This document shows positions 23,578 to 24,743 of a DNA stretch of 24,743 bases, in pieces (position 1 is the first letter of the stretch; the number at the start of each line of letters is the position of its first letter). Both the position numbers and the translations under genes were made by a program. The notes under the pieces were generated by a model. It was not told where the DNA came from. It did no database searches and worked only from the letters and a program-made list of their open reading frames with translations. The DNA comes from Comamonadaceae bacterium (lineage in GTDB: Bacteria; Pseudomonadota; Gammaproteobacteria; Burkholderiales; Burkholderiaceae): positions 1 through 24,743 of the forward strand of contig CANKOT010000026.1 in assembly GCA_947484245.1 (NCBI GenBank), given 5' to 3'.

Positions 23578-24390
23578 TTAATGAGCCGAGTTGGTTTGAT
23601 TGAGTTCATGGAGGCGCTCTGGGGTGCCCACATCGGTCCACGATCCGGTATAAATGCTAGCACTTACTTGCCCACGATCCATTGCAGCTCTTAACAAAGG
23701 CGCCAAAGGTGCGGCCTTTCCCTGAGGGTTGCCCAAGGGCATGCCTGTGATGGCGGGGTCGAAAAATTCTTTTTTGTACAAGGCGAAAGTGCTGAAAGTG
23801 AACAGGCTAGCAGGCTTTGGCAGATTCAAAGCCAAGCCCTCTTCGGACAAGCCAAAGTCGCCAGAAGGATTGTGCGGGGGATTGGGAACCAACCAAATAT
23901 GGGCCAATTGCTGGCCCTTTTGAAACGCCTCTTTGTGCGCCACTGAAAACTTGAAATCCGGGGCAAAAATATCACCCGCCAGTACCCAAAATACTGGTGC
24001 GAGGTAGGGCAGGGCCCGCACAATGCCCCCCGCTGTTTCAAGGGCGTAGCCAAAGTCTTTGCCTTCATGGGAATACTTTAAGCGCACACGGCCAACTTCA
24101 GGCAGATCTGGATTGAGCCCAAAGTGAGACTCAATTTGAGGCCCCAGCCAAGCCGTATTGATCAGCATGTCATGTTGCCCCGCCGCCGCCAAAGCTTCCA
24201 TGTGCCACTGCATGAGGGGCTTGCCGTGAACCAACAGCATGGGTTTGGGCGTCTGGTCTGTCAACGGTCTCATGCGCTCACCTCGACCCGCCGCCAGAAC
24301 CATGGCGGTTGCCAAGGTCTCGGCAGACGAGTCGCACCAATCATTTGTAGCCGATGGCTCTAAATTGGATTCCAAGGTATTCAATCGCAT
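23578..24390 (-). CDS. murU: N-acetylmuramate alpha-1-phosphate uridylyltransferase
   Basis: A sugar-phosphate nucleotidyltransferase with the signature AMVLAAGRGERMRPLTDQTPKPML near the N-terminus (here split as AAGRGERMRPLT and TPKPML), VLAGDIFAPDF as the metal-binding Asp motif, and TDVGTPERLHEL at the C-terminus. MurU makes UDP-MurNAc from MurNAc-1-phosphate, the step after AmgK in peptidoglycan recycling. Plain glucose-1-phosphate-type transferases look similar, so the name also leans on size and on amgK being in the window. The start is unsure: ATG at 24390 gives 270 residues, but ATG at 24303 would begin right at the signature and is the more compact choice; an upstream extension to 24468 enters the tkt promoter region. 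Followed by pepP after 28 bp. Confidence 0.82.
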   Translation of the reverse strand: MRLNTLESNLEPSATNDWCDSSAETLATAMVLAAGRGERMRPLTDQTPKPMLLVHGKPLMQWHMEALAAAGQHDMLINTAWLGPQIESHFGLNPDLPEVGRVRLKYSHEGKDFGYALETAGGIVRALPYLAPVFWVLAGDIFAPDFKFSVAHKEAFQKGQQLAHIWLVPNPPHNPSGDFGLSEEGLALNLPKPASLFTFSTFALYKKEFFDPAITGMPLGNPQGKAAPLAPLLRAAMDRGQVSASIYTGSWTDVGTPERLHELNQTNSAH

Positions 24391-24436
24391 CCCGCTATGT
24401 TGCCATGGTGTCGGGCTTGCAGGCGCTCTTGGACGG

Positions 24437-24442
24437 TAAAAT
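24437..24442 (+). promoter_or_regulatory. Possible -10 box of the tkt promoter
   Basis: TAAAAT matches the sigma-70 -10 box at five of six bases and lies 47 bp before the tkt start, in the divergent gap with murU. No -35 box of good fit stands at 17 bp; TTGCAG is present at 14 bp. Confidence 0.25.
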
Positions 24443-24489
24443 ATCGGGCTAACTTGTGAAATTGACACGACTTTCTATTTGGAGCCCCC

Positions 24490-24743
24490 ATGGCAATCAC
24501 CCAACCCGCAGCTCATCAAATGGCCAACGCAATCCGTGCCCTGGCCATGGACGCTGTTCAACAAGCCAATTCAGGTCACCCAGGCGCGCCGATGGGCATG
24601 GCCGACATGGCCGTGGCTTTGTGGGGCGAGCACTTGCAACACAACCCGAAAAATCCGCATTGGGCCAACCGCGACCGCTTTGTTTTGTCCAATGGCCACG
24701 GCTCGATGATCATTTATGCATTGCTTCACCTCACAGGCTATCC
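24490..24743 (+). CDS. tkt: Transketolase (5' part only)
   Basis: The first 84 codons of a transketolase, cut by the right window edge. They read [21 protein letters not shown] and then carry [18 protein letters not shown], with the conserved His of SGHPG, and [12 protein letters not shown], the first thiamine-diphosphate-binding segment with its His. The enzyme transfers two-carbon units between sugar phosphates in the pentose phosphate pathway. GGAG at 24481-24484 is well placed before the ATG. It is divergent from murU. Confidence 0.95.
   Translation, partial: MAITQPAAHQMANAIRALAMDAVQQANSGHPGAPMGMADMAVALWGEHLQHNPKNPHWANRDRFVLSNGHGSMIIYALLHLTGY

Overview
The window looks like ordinary chromosomal DNA from a betaproteobacterium of the order Burkholderiales, most likely Comamonadaceae and perhaps a freshwater lineage such as Limnohabitans or Rhodoferax. 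The reasons are the lptD-surA-rsmA cluster with amgK divergent from lptD, the metX-metW pair, and the four-gene threonate set, all with close betaproteobacterial-type sequences. This placement is inference from gene content and protein style; no database search was made. No IS element, prophage, CRISPR array, tRNA or rRNA was seen.

Left part (1-2316): the start of an RRM RNA-binding protein gene and an ammonium transporter gene (amt), both on the minus strand, then a divergent Gdt1/MneA-type cation exporter on the plus strand. The amt/exporter divergent region is rich in palindromes and contains a sigma-54-like element.

Central plus-strand run (2361-10486): metX and metW (methionine synthesis), a zinc-free quinone oxidoreductase, then ltnD-otnK-otnC-otnI, which together form a complete route from L-threonate to dihydroxyacetone phosphate and CO2, and finally an M20 peptidase. 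Gaps are -4 to 65 bp and I saw no terminator, so these eight genes could be one transcript or several overlapping ones. There is no dedicated regulator or transporter beside the threonate genes. The OtnC protein lacks two residues usually catalytic or metal-binding in class II aldolases.

Minus-strand run amgK-rsmE-MFS transporter (10496-13571) meets the threonate run tail to tail. amgK is head-to-head with the envelope cluster lptD-surA-rsmA (13690-18276), whose genes overlap by 4-8 bp. A strong bidirectional hairpin terminator follows rsmA.

Right part (18371-24743): a secreted barnase-family ribonuclease and its barstar-like inhibitor (minus strand, RNase first), then maeB (malic enzyme fused to a phosphotransacetylase-like domain), pepP and murU on the minus strand, and the beginning of transketolase (tkt) on the plus strand. 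murU is the biochemical partner of amgK in peptidoglycan recycling but lies about 10 kb from it.

The most interesting items are the OtnC active-site changes, the methionine/threonate gene run, the barnase-barstar pair with an enlarged inhibitor, the amt control region, and tiny 16-codon ORFs back to back in front of amgK and of a TTG-started lptD. I did not find a clearly new multi-gene system; most of the window is well-known housekeeping and catabolic genes.
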